Source: Pseudomonadota bacterium
GTDB lineage: Bacteria > Pseudomonadota > Gammaproteobacteria > Steroidobacterales > Steroidobacteraceae
Assembly: GCA_003242275.1 (NCBI GenBank)
Contig: QGUX01000133.1
Coordinates: forward strand, 1-9,165
Length of the DNA: 9,165 bases
Reading direction: 5' to 3'
Shown: one piece after another, positions 1 through 9,165 of the stretch
How the letters are laid out: every line of letters starts with the position of its first letter
How positions within the stretch are numbered: the first letter of the stretch is position 1
Notes under the pieces: model-generated
The model's input: the letters and a program-made list of their open reading frames with translations, nothing else
Databases searched by the model: none
What the model was told of the DNA's origin: nothing
Made by a program: the position numbers and the translations under genes

Positions 1-53
1 GCATAACGTATTTTGTTCGGTCTCGTGGGGTCGGAAATTTGTATAAAAGACAG
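1..53 (+). other. Residual Illumina Nextera/Tn5 adapter (non-biological sequence)
   Basis: Positions 20-53 align without gaps to the 34-base Nextera read-2 transposase adapter, with 30 of 34 identical; the mismatches are at 30, 36, 39 and 47. The last 19 bases (35-53) are the Tn5 mosaic end at 16 of 19. Immediately upstream, 12-19 is an 8-base stretch exactly where an i7 index would sit, and 1-11 resembles the inner end of the P7 primer at 7 of 11 ungapped, which is weak support alone. The order P7 tail, index, adapter, insert is that of a library molecule, so this is untrimmed sequence at a contig end, not genome. Genomic DNA probably starts at about 54. The errors suggest low-quality or error-prone reads. 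Confidence 0.93.
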
Positions 54-72
54 GGATTCAGGCCCACGACGT

Positions 73-378
73 TCAACCCTTGAGCGTGCCGATGTCGGCG
101 ACGTTGATGCTCTGGCGCTGGCGGAACAGCACCACCAGGATGGCCAGGCCGATGGCCGCCTCGGCGGCCGCCACTGTCAGCACGAAGAACACGAACACCT
201 GCCCGTCGATGTTGCCGAGGTAGCGCGAGAAGGCCACGAAGTTGATGTTCGCGGACAGCAACAGCAGCTCAACGCACATCAGGAGCAGGATCAGGTTCTT
301 GCGGTTGATGAAGATGCCCGCCACCGCGATGGCGAACAGCAGGCCCGACAGCACCAGCACGTGTTGCAGCGTGATCAT
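73..378 (-). CDS. nuoK: NADH-quinone oxidoreductase subunit K
   Basis: This small membrane subunit of complex I (related to MrpC and mitochondrial ND4L) takes part in proton translocation next to NuoJ and NuoN. The product is 101 residues, the usual family length, and is almost entirely three hydrophobic helices (about 3-23, 28-48, 60-84). The two buried glutamates needed for pumping are visible: E37 in helix 2 (in the run [12 protein letters not shown]) and E73 in helix 3 (AAAEAAIG), matching E36 and E72 of E. coli NuoK. The ATG at 376-378 overlaps the nuoJ stop by 4 nt (ATGA) and has a GGAG element at 387-390, 8 nt upstream. The gene ends in TGA at 73-75. nuoL would be expected next, but the genomic sequence stops within about 20 bases. 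Confidence 0.97.
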   Translation of the reverse strand: MITLQHVLVLSGLLFAIAVAGIFINRKNLILLLMCVELLLLSANINFVAFSRYLGNIDGQVFVFFVLTVAAAEAAIGLAILVVLFRQRQSINVADIGTLKG

Positions 379-983
379 TCGTCCTTCTCCGCCGGCATCT
401 TCAGCACGCGCACCCGGTCCTCGCGGCGCACCGCCACCTGGGCGGAAACGTCCTGCACCTTCAGGCCCCTGCGGTGACGCATGGTCAGCACGATGGCGGC
501 GATGATGGCCACCAGCAGCAGCATGGCGGCCAGCTCGAACGGGTACAGGTAGCGGGTGTAGATCGCGACGCCCAGCTCGGTGGTGTTGCTGGCGTCGGCC
601 GCGAGGGGCTGGAAGGTGCCGCCCATGTCGAGGCCGCCGCCGTAGCCCCTGGCCACGATCACGCCGATGATCTCGGCCACCACCACCGCGGCGGTCAGCA
701 GGCCGATCCAGAAATGGCGGGTGAAGCCGCTGCGCAGGGCCTCGATGTCCACGTCCAGCATCATCACCACGAACAGGAACAGCACCATCACGGCGCCGAC
801 GTAGACCAGCACCAGCACGATGGCGAGGAACTCGGCCTCCAGCAGCAGCCAGATGGCCGCCGCCGAGAAGAACGTGACCACCAGGCACAGCGCGCTGTGC
901 ACGGGGTTCTTCAGCCCGATCACGCCGATGGCCGATGCCAGCAGCACCAGCGCAAAGGCATAGAAGAGGATCTGGACCAGCAA
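375..983 (-). CDS. nuoJ: NADH-quinone oxidoreductase subunit J
   Basis: Membrane subunit of complex I (ND6 family), 202 residues with five predicted helices and a charged cytoplasmic tail (about 170-202). Helix 3 carries the conserved [16 protein letters not shown] stretch (about 60-75) with Y61 and G63, the segment known in the family to form a pi-bulge that couples the quinone site to the membrane arm. No ATG or GTG lies near the family N-terminus. The best start is TTG at 981-983, placed 9 nt after a strong GAGGGGAG ribosome site (993-1000), giving [17 protein letters not shown], which begins at the expected helix 1. The next in-frame GTG lies inside helix 1 and would destroy it. The gene follows nuoI after 23 nt, the widest gap in the window, and overlaps nuoK by 4 nt. 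Confidence 0.94.
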   Translation of the reverse strand: MLVQILFYAFALVLLASAIGVIGLKNPVHSALCLVVTFFSAAAIWLLLEAEFLAIVLVLVYVGAVMVLFLFVVMMLDVDIEALRSGFTRHFWIGLLTAAVVVAEIIGVIVARGYGGGLDMGGTFQPLAADASNTTELGVAIYTRYLYPFELAAMLLLVAIIAAIVLTMRHRRGLKVQDVSAQVAVRREDRVRVLKMPAEKDE

Positions 984-992
984 GCTCTTTCT

Positions 993-1000
993 CTCCCCTC
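993..1000 (-). promoter_or_regulatory. Ribosome binding site that fixes the nuoJ TTG start
   Basis: On the minus strand this reads GAGGGGAG, a good match to the anti-Shine-Dalgarno sequence. It lies in the 23-nt gap between the nuoI stop (1007-1009) and the TTG at 981-983, with 9 nt of spacing. It is the main evidence for choosing the TTG, because nuoJ has no ATG or GTG near its family N-terminus. Confidence 0.75.
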
Positions 1001-1006
1001 GCCCGT

Positions 1007-1492
1007 TCAGCGGTACTTCGCGTCCGCCGCCTTGTCGGCGTTGATCATGGCCTCGTAGCGCTCGCCCACGGCCAGCAGCTTGTCCTTGGTCATGATGTTC
1101 TCGCCCGGATGTTCCATGTGGTACTCGTGGATGCGGGTCTCCACGATGGCGTCCACCGGGCAGGCTTCCTCGCACAGGCCGCAGTAGATGCACTTGAACA
1201 GGTCGATGTCGTAGCGTGTGGTGCGGCGCGTGCCGTCGGGGGCAACGTCCGAATCGATGGTGATGGCCAGTGCCGGGCACACCGCCTCGCACAGCTTGCA
1301 CGCGATGCAGCGCTCCTCGCCGTTCGGGTAGCGGCGCAGCGCGTGCAGGCCGCGGTAGCGCACGGACTGCGGGGTCTTCTCGTCCGGGTATTCGAGCGTG
1401 ACCTTGCGCCGGAACAGCGTGCGCGCCGTCACGCTCATGCCCACGAGCATCTCGGACAGCGTGAACGTCTTGAGGAAACTGCGTACGGACAT
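1007..1492 (-). CDS. nuoI: NADH-quinone oxidoreductase subunit I (two 4Fe-4S clusters)
   Basis: Ferredoxin-like subunit of the connecting arm (TYKY/NDUFS8 family). It holds clusters N6a and N6b, which pass electrons from NuoG to cluster N2 in NuoB. The product is 161 residues, normal for the family. Two CxxCxxCxxxCP motifs are intact: C62, C65, C68, C72 and C101, C104, C107, C111. In each motif the fourth cysteine ligates the other cluster. The N-terminus has the amphipathic membrane-surface region, followed by the conserved [21 protein letters not shown] segment (here [17 protein letters not shown], about 46-62). The ATG at 1490-1492 has GGAG at 1499-1502 with 6 nt spacing and shares one base with the nuoH stop (TGATG), suggesting translational coupling. 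The stop is TGA at 1007-1009. Confidence 0.98.
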   Translation of the reverse strand: MSVRSFLKTFTLSEMLVGMSVTARTLFRRKVTLEYPDEKTPQSVRYRGLHALRRYPNGEERCIACKLCEAVCPALAITIDSDVAPDGTRRTTRYDIDLFKCIYCGLCEEACPVDAIVETRIHEYHMEHPGENIMTKDKLLAVGERYEAMINADKAADAKYR

Positions 1493-2574
1493 CAGGCGCT
1501 CCAGGGTCCGATCTTGTAATGGGCCATCAGCATCTCTGCGAAGATCCACACGATGGTCACCGGGATCAGGGCCTTCCAGCCCAGGCGCATGATCTGGTCG
1601 TAGCGGTAGCGCGGGAAGGTCGCGCGCAGCCACAGGAACACCGTCAGGAAGAGGAAGATCTTCAGCGCCAGCCAGTGCGTGCCGTCGTCCAGCAGCGCGC
1701 CCAGCACCGGCACCTGGAACAGCGCCGAATCCGCGGCCACGTAGCCGTGCAGCGGGCTCTGCCAGCCGCCGAAGAAGAACACCGAGGTCAGCGCCGAGAT
1801 CAGGATCATGTTGGCGTACTCGGCGAGGAAGAACATGGCGAAGCCCGCGCCCGAGTACTCCACGTGGAAGCCGGCCACGATCTCCGACTCGCCCTCGGCC
1901 ACGTCGAAGGGCGCGCGGTTGGTCTCGGCCACGCCGGAGATGAAGTACACCACAAACAGCGGGAACAGCCAGAACCAGTTCCACGACAGGAAACCGCCCG
2001 ACTGCGCCTCGATGATCCTGCCGAGGTTCAGGCTGCCGGCGGCCATCAGCACGCCCACCAGCGCGAAGCCCATGGCGATCTCGTAGGCCACGATCTGCGC
2101 CGCCGAGCGCATGGCGCCCAGGAAGGCGTACTTCGAGTTCGACGCCCAGCCGGCCAGGATCACGCCGTACACGCCCACCGAGGTGAGCGAGAGGATGTAC
2201 AGCAGGCCCGCGTCCAGGTTGGCAATCGAGAAGCCCGGCGCCAGCGGCACGGCCGCCCACAGCGCGAAGGCCGGGATCAGCGCGATGGCCGGCGCGAGGC
2301 GGAACAGCCCGCCATTGGCCTGGCGCGGCACGATCACTTCCTTGATCAGGAGCTTGATCACGTCCGCGAAGGGCTGGCCGAAGCCGGGCAGGATGCCGAA
2401 CAGGCGCACCCGGTTCGGGCCCTTGCGCACCTGCATCCAGCCGATGACCTTGCGCTCCCACAGCGTGAGGTAGGCCACGCACAGGATCAGCACCACGGTG
2501 ACCAGGAGGACCCAGCCTGTGGAAATGACGGCGGAGCGCACCATCTCGGGCAGGTTCTGCCAGAACTCGATCAT
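1492..2574 (-). CDS. nuoH: NADH-quinone oxidoreductase subunit H
   Basis: Membrane subunit (ND1 family) that forms the quinone entry channel together with NuoB and NuoD. The product is 360 residues with about eight hydrophobic helices. Family signatures are clear: [16 protein letters not shown] (40-55), the loop containing GWASNSKYA (142-150), the highly conserved acidic loop from A216 through Y240 with [13 protein letters not shown] in the middle (E217, D224, E227, E229, E231), and the late [11 protein letters not shown] motif (317-327). These charged residues line the E-channel that links quinone chemistry to pumping. The ATG at 2572-2574 overlaps the nuoG stop by 4 nt (ATGA). Its ribosome site is unremarkable (a G-rich run about 7 nt upstream), so translation is probably coupled to nuoG. 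It overlaps nuoI by one base. Confidence 0.98.
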   Translation of the reverse strand: MIEFWQNLPEMVRSAVISTGWVLLVTVVLILCVAYLTLWERKVIGWMQVRKGPNRVRLFGILPGFGQPFADVIKLLIKEVIVPRQANGGLFRLAPAIALIPAFALWAAVPLAPGFSIANLDAGLLYILSLTSVGVYGVILAGWASNSKYAFLGAMRSAAQIVAYEIAMGFALVGVLMAAGSLNLGRIIEAQSGGFLSWNWFWLFPLFVVYFISGVAETNRAPFDVAEGESEIVAGFHVEYSGAGFAMFFLAEYANMILISALTSVFFFGGWQSPLHGYVAADSALFQVPVLGALLDDGTHWLALKIFLFLTVFLWLRATFPRYRYDQIMRLGWKALIPVTIVWIFAEMLMAHYKIGPWSA

Positions 2575-4732
2575 GCCGGCACCCCCGCCTCGCCATACAC
2601 GCGGCGGAAACTGCGGGCCTCGCGGGTGCGCTGCAGCGGCGCCGAGCGGCGCACGATGGCGTCGCTCTGGTACAGCGCCACGTCGGTCACCGTGACCGGG
2701 CCGTCAGGAATGGACAGGCCCGCGGACTGCACCGGCAGGGGCCGCGCATTGCGCTCGACCAGCGTGCGCAGCGCGTCACGCACCTGCTCGGAGGAATTGG
2801 CGTCGAAGCCCGGCAGGTCGAGCAGGTTGCCCAGCACGCGCAGCACCTTCCAGCCCGGGCGCGACTCGCCCACGGGTTGCGCGGCACCGGCGAAGCTCTG
2901 CCACTGCCCTTCCAGGTTCACGTAGGTGCCCGAGGTTTCCGCAAAGGTGCCGATGGGCAGCAGCACGTGCGCCACGGACTTGATCTCCTCGCTGGCAAAC
3001 GGCGTGGCCGCGACCACGAAGCGGGCGGCGCGCAGCGTCTCGGCCGCCTTCGGATGCAGGGTGTCGGCCAGCTCCATGTCCCACAGCAGGTAGGCATCGA
3101 GCGGCTGCGACAGCATGGCGCCGGCATGAAGGCCCGCGCGCTCGCGCGGCACGCCGCCCGCGGCGCGATGCGGCAGCACGCCCGCCAGGTGCGCGCCGGC
3201 GGCATTGCCGCCCTCGGCGAGTACGCCCACCTGCGCGCCGGTGGCCTCGGCCAGCCGCACCACCGCGGTGCGCAGCGCCGAGTACTGGGGATGGCGCAGC
3301 GCCAGCGCGCCCAGCCAGATGGCCTTGCGGCTGGCCGCCTTGAGCTGCTCCACGATGGCGCGGTGCGCATCGCTGACCGTCGCCATGGCGCTGCCCACGG
3401 GGCCGGCGCCGGCCACCGACAGCAGCGCATTGAGCTGCGCCAGCTGCGCAGCCGGGGGTTCGACCAGCTGCGCCACCACCGGAAACAGGTACTCGAACGC
3501 GGCCGGGTTCAGGAAGCTGACCTTGCAGCCGGCCACCGCGGCCTTGCGCACGCGGTGCGCGAGGATGGGCAGCTCGCGGCGCAGGTTCGAGCCCACCACC
3601 AGCAGCGCCTCGAGGTGGTCCACGTCGGCGATGGTGCCGCCCAGCGAGGGCAGCGCCGGGTCGGCAGCATCGGCGGCGAAGTCGAGCTGCCGCAGCCGAT
3701 GGTCGATGTTGGCGGTGCCAAGGCCCGCGGCCACCTGTGCCAGCAGCGCGTATTCCTCCACCGTGCCCGAGGCGCCGGCCAGCACGCCGGTGCGGTCGGC
3801 ACCGGCCTGCTTCAGGCCCTTCGCGGCGGCCTCGAGCGCCGACTGCCAGTCGGTCTCGCGCCACCCGCCCGCCTCGTCGCGCACCATGGGCTTCATCAGG
3901 CGGTCAGGGCTGTAGATCCCCTCGTAGGAGAAGCGGTCGCGGTCGGAGATCCAGCACTCGTTGATGGCCTCGTTGTAGCGCGGCACCACGCGCATCAGCC
4001 GGCCGCGCCAGACGTGGCCGTAGAGGTTGGTGCCGAGGCCGTCGTGCGGCGACACCATGGGCACCTGGGTCATCTCCCAGGCGCGGGCGCGGAAGCGGAA
4101 CGGCTTGCTGTTCAGCGCACCCACCGGGCACAGGTCGATCACGTTGCCGGAGAGCTCGTGGTCGACGCTCTTCTCGACATAGGTGCCGATCTCGTTGTTC
4201 TCGCCGCGGTTGGTGGTGCCGAGCTCGGGGAAACCGGCGATCTCCTGGCCGAAGCGCACGCAGCGCGTGCAGTGGATGCAGCGCGTCATGTCGGTGGAGA
4301 TCAGCGGGCCGATGTTCTTGTCCTTGACCACGCGCTTGCGTTCGGCGAAGCGTGCCACGTCGCGGCCATAGCCCACCGCCAGGTCCTGCAGCTCGCACTC
4401 CCCGCCCTGGTCGCAGATCGGGCAGTCCAGCGGGTGGTTGATCAGCAGGAACTCCATCACCGCCTTCTGTGCGGCCAGCGCCTTGGGCGAGCGGGTGTGC
4501 ACCACCATGCCGTCCATCACCGGCGTGGCGCAGGCCGGCAGCGGCTTGGGCGCCTTCTCCACCTCGACCAGGCACATGCGGCAGTTGGCCGCCACCGGCA
4601 GCTTCTCGTGGTAGCAGAAGCGCGGCACGTAGATGCCCTGCGCGTCGGTGACGCGGATCAGCATCTCGCCCTTCTTCGCCTGGATGGCGACGCCATCCAC
4701 GGTGACGGTGACGGTATCGGAGGGCACCGCGC

Positions 4733-4736
<4 letters not shown>
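2571..4736 (-). CDS. nuoG: NADH-quinone oxidoreductase subunit G (75 kDa type)
   Basis: Large Fe-S subunit of the NADH module, 721 residues. The ferredoxin-like N-terminus binds 2Fe-2S cluster N1b through C41, C52, C55 and C69. The next domain binds N5 through H101, C105, C108 and C114. N4 uses C153, C156, C159 and C203. The optional N7 cluster is absent: the segment after W220 has no CxxCxxxC motif, and the position of its fourth cysteine is serine (S264 in WISDRDRF). This is the common state in mitochondria and many proteobacteria. Residues about 270-721 are the molybdopterin-oxidoreductase-like fold, which in complex I has no molybdenum role. The ATG at 4734-4736 has an excellent AAGGAGG ribosome site at 4741-4747. 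The gene overlaps nuoF and nuoH by 4 nt each. Confidence 0.98.
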
Positions 4737-6043
<1,307 letters not shown>

Positions 6044-6046
6044 GAG

Positions 6047-6553
6047 CTACTTCAGCTTGTCCAGCACCTCATCGACCTTCTCGGGCGTGAGGTTCTCGTA
6101 ATAGACATGGTCGACCATCATCATGGGCGCACCGGTGCAGGCGGCGAGGCATTCCTCCTCGCGCTTGAGGTAGATCCTTCCATCGGGCGTGCTCTCGCCG
6201 GTCCTGATGCCCAGCTTCTTCTCCACGTGCGCGACGATCTCGTCGGCGCCGTTCAGCATGCAGGAAATGTTGGTGCAGACGCTGACGTGGTGGCGGCCGC
6301 AGGGCTTCGTCTCGAACATCGAGTAGAAGGTCGCGACCTCGTACACCTGGATGGGCGGGAGCTTCAGGTACTCGGCCACGGCATCCATCAGGTCGGTGGT
6401 CAGGTAGCCGTTGTTCTGTTCCTGCGCGAAGCGCAGCGCCGACAGCACCGCCGAGCGCTGCCGCCCCTCGGGGAAGCGCTTCACCCACTCGTCGATCTCA
6501 TGGCGCGTGTGTTCGGAGAGCAGCGCCGCCTTGCCGGTCACCTGCGCGCTCAC
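6047..6553 (-). CDS. nuoE: NADH-quinone oxidoreductase subunit E (2Fe-2S, 24 kDa type)
   Basis: Thioredoxin-fold 2Fe-2S subunit of the NADH module, carrying cluster N1a next to the FMN in NuoF. The product is 168 residues. The cluster ligands follow the family pattern Cx4C then Cx3C: C93 and C98 (VCTNISCML), C135 and C139 ([11 protein letters not shown]). The conserved helix [12 protein letters not shown] (69-80) precedes them. The start is GTG at 6551-6553, overlapping the nuoD stop by 4 nt (GTGA), with GAGG at 6561-6564 and 7 nt spacing. No ATG lies near the expected N-terminus, and a second GTG at codon 5 is a less likely alternative. The stop is TAG at 6047-6049, 3 nt before nuoF. Confidence 0.97.
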   Translation of the reverse strand: MSAQVTGKAALLSEHTRHEIDEWVKRFPEGRQRSAVLSALRFAQEQNNGYLTTDLMDAVAEYLKLPPIQVYEVATFYSMFETKPCGRHHVSVCTNISCMLNGADEIVAHVEKKLGIRTGESTPDGRIYLKREEECLAACTGAPMMMVDHVYYENLTPEKVDEVLDKLK

Positions 6554-7803
6554 CGGTCCACCTCGCCGAACACGATGTCCTGGGTACCGATCACGGCCAC
6601 CACGTCGGCCAGCATGTGGCCCTCCACCATCTCGGGCAGCGCCGAGAGGTGCACGAACCCCGGCGCGCGGCAGTGCAGCCGGTACGGCTTGTTGGCGCCG
6701 TCGGACACCAGGTACACGCCGAACTCGCCCTTGGGCGCCTCGACCGCGGCGTAGGTCTCGCCGGCGGGCACGGTGTAGCCCTCGGTGAAGAACTTGAAGT
6801 GGTGGATCAGGGATTCCATGCCGGCTTTCATCTCTTCGCGGCGCGGCGCACGCACCTTGCGGTTGTCCACCATCACGGGGCCCGGGTTCTCGCGCAGCCA
6901 CTTCACGCACTGCTGGATGATGCGGTTGGACTGGCGCATCTCCTCCACGCGCACCAGGTAACGGTCGTAGCAGTCGCCGTTGACACCCACCGGGATGTCG
7001 AAGTCCAGCTCGTCATAGACCTCGTAGGGCTGCTTCTTGCGCAGGTCCCAGGCAATGCCGGAGCCGCGCAGCATCGGGCCGGAGAAGCCCAGTGCCATGG
7101 CGCGCTCGGGCGGGACCACGCCGATGTTGACCGTGCGCTGCTTCCAGATGCGGTTGTCGGTCAGCAGCGTCTCGTACTCGTCGACGCAGGCCGGGAAACG
7201 GCGGGTGAAATCCTCGATGAAGTCGAGCAGCGAGCCGGAGCGGGCCTCGTTGAGCTGGTCGACCTCCTTCTTCGAGCGCCAGCGCGAGGGCTGGTACTTC
7301 GGCATGGTGTCCGGCAGGTCGCGGTACACGCCGCCCGGACGGTAGTAATTGGCGTGCATGCGCGTGCCCGAGACCGCCTCGTAGCAGTCCATCAGGTCCT
7401 CGCGCTCGCGGAAGCAGAACAGGAACACGCTCATCGCGCCGATGTCCAGGCCGTGCGCGCCCAGCCACATCAGGTGGTTGAGGATGCGGGTGATCTCGTC
7501 GAACATCACGCGGATGTACTGCGCGCGCCTGGGCGGGGTGATGCCCAGCAGCCTTTCGATGGCGAGCACGTAGGCGTGCTCGTTGCACATCATCGACACG
7601 TAGTCGAGCCGGTCCATGTAGGGAATGGACTGGTTGAAGGGCTTCGACTCGGCCAGCTTCTCGGTGCCCCGGTGCAGCAGGCCCACGTGCGGGTCTGCCT
7701 TCAGGATGGTCTCGCCGTCCATTTCCAGCACCAGGCGCAGCACACCGTGCGCGGCCGGGTGCTGCGGACCGAAGTTCAGCGTGAAATTGCGGATCTCGGC
7801 CAT
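6550..7803 (-). CDS. nuoD: NADH-quinone oxidoreductase subunit D (49 kDa type, quinone site)
   Basis: Connecting-arm subunit descended from the large subunit of NiFe hydrogenases. With NuoB it forms the ubiquinone-reduction site. The product is 417 residues, typical for a stand-alone NuoD that is not fused to NuoC. The N-terminal GPQHPAAHG (12-20) and [11 protein letters not shown] (39-49) signatures are intact. H19 and Y68 (in [10 protein letters not shown]) align by motif and by their 49-residue spacing with the quinone headgroup ligands His38 and Tyr87 of the Thermus enzyme. The C-terminus [12 protein letters not shown] is characteristic. The ATG at 7801-7803 has AAGGGG at 7812-7817 with 8 nt spacing and shares one base with the nuoC stop. 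The TGA overlaps the nuoE GTG by 4 nt. Confidence 0.98.
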   Translation of the reverse strand: MAEIRNFTLNFGPQHPAAHGVLRLVLEMDGETILKADPHVGLLHRGTEKLAESKPFNQSIPYMDRLDYVSMMCNEHAYVLAIERLLGITPPRRAQYIRVMFDEITRILNHLMWLGAHGLDIGAMSVFLFCFREREDLMDCYEAVSGTRMHANYYRPGGVYRDLPDTMPKYQPSRWRSKKEVDQLNEARSGSLLDFIEDFTRRFPACVDEYETLLTDNRIWKQRTVNIGVVPPERAMALGFSGPMLRGSGIAWDLRKKQPYEVYDELDFDIPVGVNGDCYDRYLVRVEEMRQSNRIIQQCVKWLRENPGPVMVDNRKVRAPRREEMKAGMESLIHHFKFFTEGYTVPAGETYAAVEAPKGEFGVYLVSDGANKPYRLHCRAPGFVHLSALPEMVEGHMLADVVAVIGTQDIVFGEVDR

Positions 7804-8480
7804 CAGCCCTGCCCCTTCAGTTCGGGCGAGTAGCGGGCGTCGTCGCGGATCACGCGCGGCACCAGCGTGCGCGGCATGATCGACACGGGCTCGTACACGA
7901 CGCGTCCCTTCGCCTCGTCGTAGCGGACCTCGACGTTGCCGGACAGCGGGAAGTCCTTGCGGAACGGGTGCCCGATGAAGCCGTAGTCGGTGAGGATGCG
8001 GCGCAGGTCCGGATGGCCGGCGAACACGATGCCGAACAGGTCGAAGGCTTCCCGCTCGAACCAGTTCACCGACGGCCACACGCCGGTCAGCGTGTCGAGG
8101 ACCGGCTCCTCGTCGTCGGGGCAGAAGGCGCGCAGCGACAGCCGCGTGTTGTGCTGGATGGACAGCAGCTGGTAGACCGCGGCGAAGCGCGGACCTTGGT
8201 GCACGGGACCCTCGCCGCCACGGATCACCGCGCGGCTGAAGCCGCGGCTGGTGGCCGAATTGGTGCGCCACTCGTCCACGCCCCAGGTGCTGTAGTCCAC
8301 GCCGCACATGTCGACCAGCATCTCGAAGCCGATCTCATCGCGCAGCGCCTTGGCGACCTCGACCAGGTCGGCCGCGGCCACGTCATAGAGAAGCTCGCCC
8401 AGCGCGGATTCGCGCCGCGTGATGCGCTCCTTGAGCAGCGCCTCGATGCGCGCCGCCATCTCCTGCCTGCGCGTGCTCAT
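7803..8480 (-). CDS. nuoC: NADH-quinone oxidoreductase subunit C (30 kDa type)
   Basis: Structural subunit of the connecting arm without cofactor, bound to NuoD. The product is 225 residues. The complex I 30-kDa signature is clear: [12 protein letters not shown] (140-151), followed by [13 protein letters not shown] (156-168) and [10 protein letters not shown] (170-179). It is a stand-alone gene, unlike the NuoCD fusion of enterobacteria. Residues about 66-96, around DEWRT and GFSRAV, form an extra loop that I recall from Xanthomonas-type NuoC and that supports a gammaproteobacterial origin. The ATG at 8478-8480 overlaps the nuoB stop by 4 nt (ATGA) but lacks a clear ribosome site. An in-frame ATG at codon 8 is an alternative start, so the N-terminus is not certain. 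Confidence 0.97.
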   Translation of the reverse strand: MSTRRQEMAARIEALLKERITRRESALGELLYDVAAADLVEVAKALRDEIGFEMLVDMCGVDYSTWGVDEWRTNSATSRGFSRAVIRGGEGPVHQGPRFAAVYQLLSIQHNTRLSLRAFCPDDEEPVLDTLTGVWPSVNWFEREAFDLFGIVFAGHPDLRRILTDYGFIGHPFRKDFPLSGNVEVRYDEAKGRVVYEPVSIMPRTLVPRVIRDDARYSPELKGQG

Positions 8481-8983
8481 GCAGCCATCACCGAGGTGCG
8501 CTGGATCTTCTTCTGCAGCTGGATGATGCCGTACAGCAACGCCTCGGCCGACGGCGGGCAGCCCGGCACGTACACGTCGACTGGCACGATGCGGTCGCAG
8601 CCACGCACCACCGAGTAGCTGTAGTGATAGTAGCCGCCGCCGTTGGCGCAGGAGCCCATCGAGATCACCCAGCGCGGCTCGGGCATCTGGTCGTAGACCT
8701 TGCGCAGCGCCGGGGCCATCTTGTTGACCAGCGTGCCGGCCACGATCATCACGTCGGACTGGCGCGGGCTGGGACGGAACACGATGCCGAAGCGGTCGAG
8801 GTCGTAGCGCGAGGCACCGGCGTGCATCATCTCCACGGCACAGCAGGCCAGGCCGAAGGTCATCGGCCACAGCGAGCCCGTGCGCGCCCAGCTGACGAGG
8901 TTGTCGACCTGCGTGGTGACGAACCCGCGCTTCGACCAGGCCTCGGGATTCTCAGGCGGCAGTTCGACCTCTTCTAGTCCCAC
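8477..8983 (-). CDS. nuoB: NADH-quinone oxidoreductase subunit B (cluster N2, PSST type)
   Basis: Connecting-arm subunit that holds the terminal 4Fe-4S cluster N2, the direct electron donor to quinone. The product is 168 residues from the chosen GTG. The N2 ligands are the unusual adjacent pair C47-C48 ([14 protein letters not shown]) plus C112 ([11 protein letters not shown]) and C142 (VPGCPPS). The motif [15 protein letters not shown] (71-85) is also typical. No ATG lies close to the family N-terminus; an ATG much further upstream would run deep into nuoA. GTG at 8981-8983 has AAAGGGG at 8991-8997 with 7 nt spacing. This start makes nuoB overlap the end of nuoA by 10 nt. The stop at 8477-8479 overlaps nuoC by 4 nt. 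Confidence 0.97.
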   Translation of the reverse strand: MGLEEVELPPENPEAWSKRGFVTTQVDNLVSWARTGSLWPMTFGLACCAVEMMHAGASRYDLDRFGIVFRPSPRQSDVMIVAGTLVNKMAPALRKVYDQMPEPRWVISMGSCANGGGYYHYSYSVVRGCDRIVPVDVYVPGCPPSAEALLYGIIQLQKKIQRTSVMAA

Positions 8984-9165
8984 TCCAGCGCCCCTTTCTT
9001 CCATTCGTACACGAAACCGACCACGAGGATGATGAGGAAGATTCCCATCGCCACCAGCCCCAGCGTGCCGGTCTCGGACATGGACACGGCCCACGGGAAG
9101 AGGAAGGCGATCTCGAGGTCGAACACGATGAACAGGATGGCCACGAGGTAGTAGCGCACGTCGAA
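8974..9165 (-). CDS. nuoA: NADH-quinone oxidoreductase subunit A, 3' part (5' end outside window)
   Basis: Small membrane subunit of complex I (ND3 family). Only the last 63 residues are visible. The reading frame stays open to the window edge, where it begins inside the family motif [18 protein letters not shown]. The GTG at 9157-9159 is therefore an internal valine, not a start. The conserved acidic pair in that motif (D16 and E18 of the visible part, equivalent to D79 and E81 of E. coli NuoA) is intact, followed by FLFPWAV. Two hydrophobic helices are visible, about 5-25 and 36-53, then the typical [10 protein letters not shown] tail. The stop TAG at 8974-8976 lies inside nuoB. Full-length family members have about 115-145 residues, so roughly half is missing. 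Confidence 0.96.
   Translation of the reverse strand, partial: FDVRYYLVAILFIVFDLEIAFLFPWAVSMSETGTLGLVAMGIFLIILVVGFVYEWKKGALEWD
8991..8997 (-). promoter_or_regulatory. Ribosome binding site that supports the nuoB GTG start
   Basis: On the minus strand this reads AAAGGGG, with 7 nt of spacing to the GTG at 8981-8983. It lies inside the last codons of nuoA, so nuoB translation initiates within the upstream gene, consistent with coupling. It decides between the GTG and more distant in-frame starts. Confidence 0.65.

Noticed and set aside
35..53. A natural Tn5/IS50-like transposon end
   Set aside because: The match extends upstream into the synthetic part of the Nextera adapter and no transposase or second inverted repeat is present, so it is a library artefact.
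13..477. Plus-strand open frame of 154 codons at the left end
   Set aside because: It starts inside the adapter sequence and then runs antisense to nuoK and nuoJ. Its product is low-complexity and resembles no family.
1519..2925. Plus-strand open frame (468 codons) antisense to nuoH and the end of nuoG
   Set aside because: Same cause: it is in codon register with nuoH, where codon bias removes antisense stops. The H/Q/R/E-rich product has no recognisable fold.
3509..3864. Alternative minus-strand frames inside nuoG as overlapping genes
   Set aside because: They are out-of-frame shadows with Arg/Ala/Gly/Pro-rich products and no ribosome sites. The NuoG frame is continuous across them.

Overview
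The window is most of a bacterial nuo operon for the proton-pumping NADH:quinone oxidoreductase (respiratory complex I). All genes are on the minus strand. Reading right to left in the direction of transcription the order is nuoA (3' part only), nuoB, nuoC, nuoD, nuoE, nuoF, nuoG, nuoH, nuoI, nuoJ, nuoK. This is the canonical order. nuoL, nuoM and nuoN would be expected beyond the low-coordinate edge but are not present.

The DNA is GC-rich. Separate nuoC and nuoD genes, a NuoG without the N7 iron-sulfur cluster, and the sequence style of NuoB, NuoC and NuoI suggest a high-GC gammaproteobacterium, perhaps near Xanthomonadales or Nevskiales. A betaproteobacterium is a less likely alternative. 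This assignment rests on remembered family sequences, not on a search.

Layout: positions 1-53 are not genomic. Positions 20-53 match the Illumina Nextera read-2/Tn5 transposase adapter at 30 of 34 bases, and 1-19 look like the remains of the P7 tail plus an 8-base index. Positions 54-72 are a short stretch after the nuoK stop. From 73 to the end the window is almost entirely coding: K 73-378, J 375-983, I 1007-1492, H 1492-2574, G 2571-4736, F 4733-6043, E 6047-6553, D 6550-7803, C 7803-8480, B 8477-8983, A 8974-9165 (5' end missing). Junctions are very tight: 10 nt overlap A/B, 4 nt overlaps B/C, D/E, F/G, G/H and J/K, 1 nt overlaps C/D and H/I, a 3 nt gap E/F and a 23 nt gap I/J. No promoter, terminator, RNA gene, repeat or mobile element was seen.

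How the genes work together: NuoE, NuoF and NuoG form the NADH-oxidising module (FMN plus Fe-S clusters). NuoB, NuoC, NuoD and NuoI form the connecting arm that carries electrons to cluster N2 and the quinone site. NuoH closes the quinone chamber, and NuoA, NuoJ and NuoK are membrane subunits linking quinone reduction to proton pumping. Every iron-sulfur ligand expected in the visible subunits is present, so the complex looks functional. I found no previously undescribed system. The most useful observation is the sequencing-adapter remnant at the left end.
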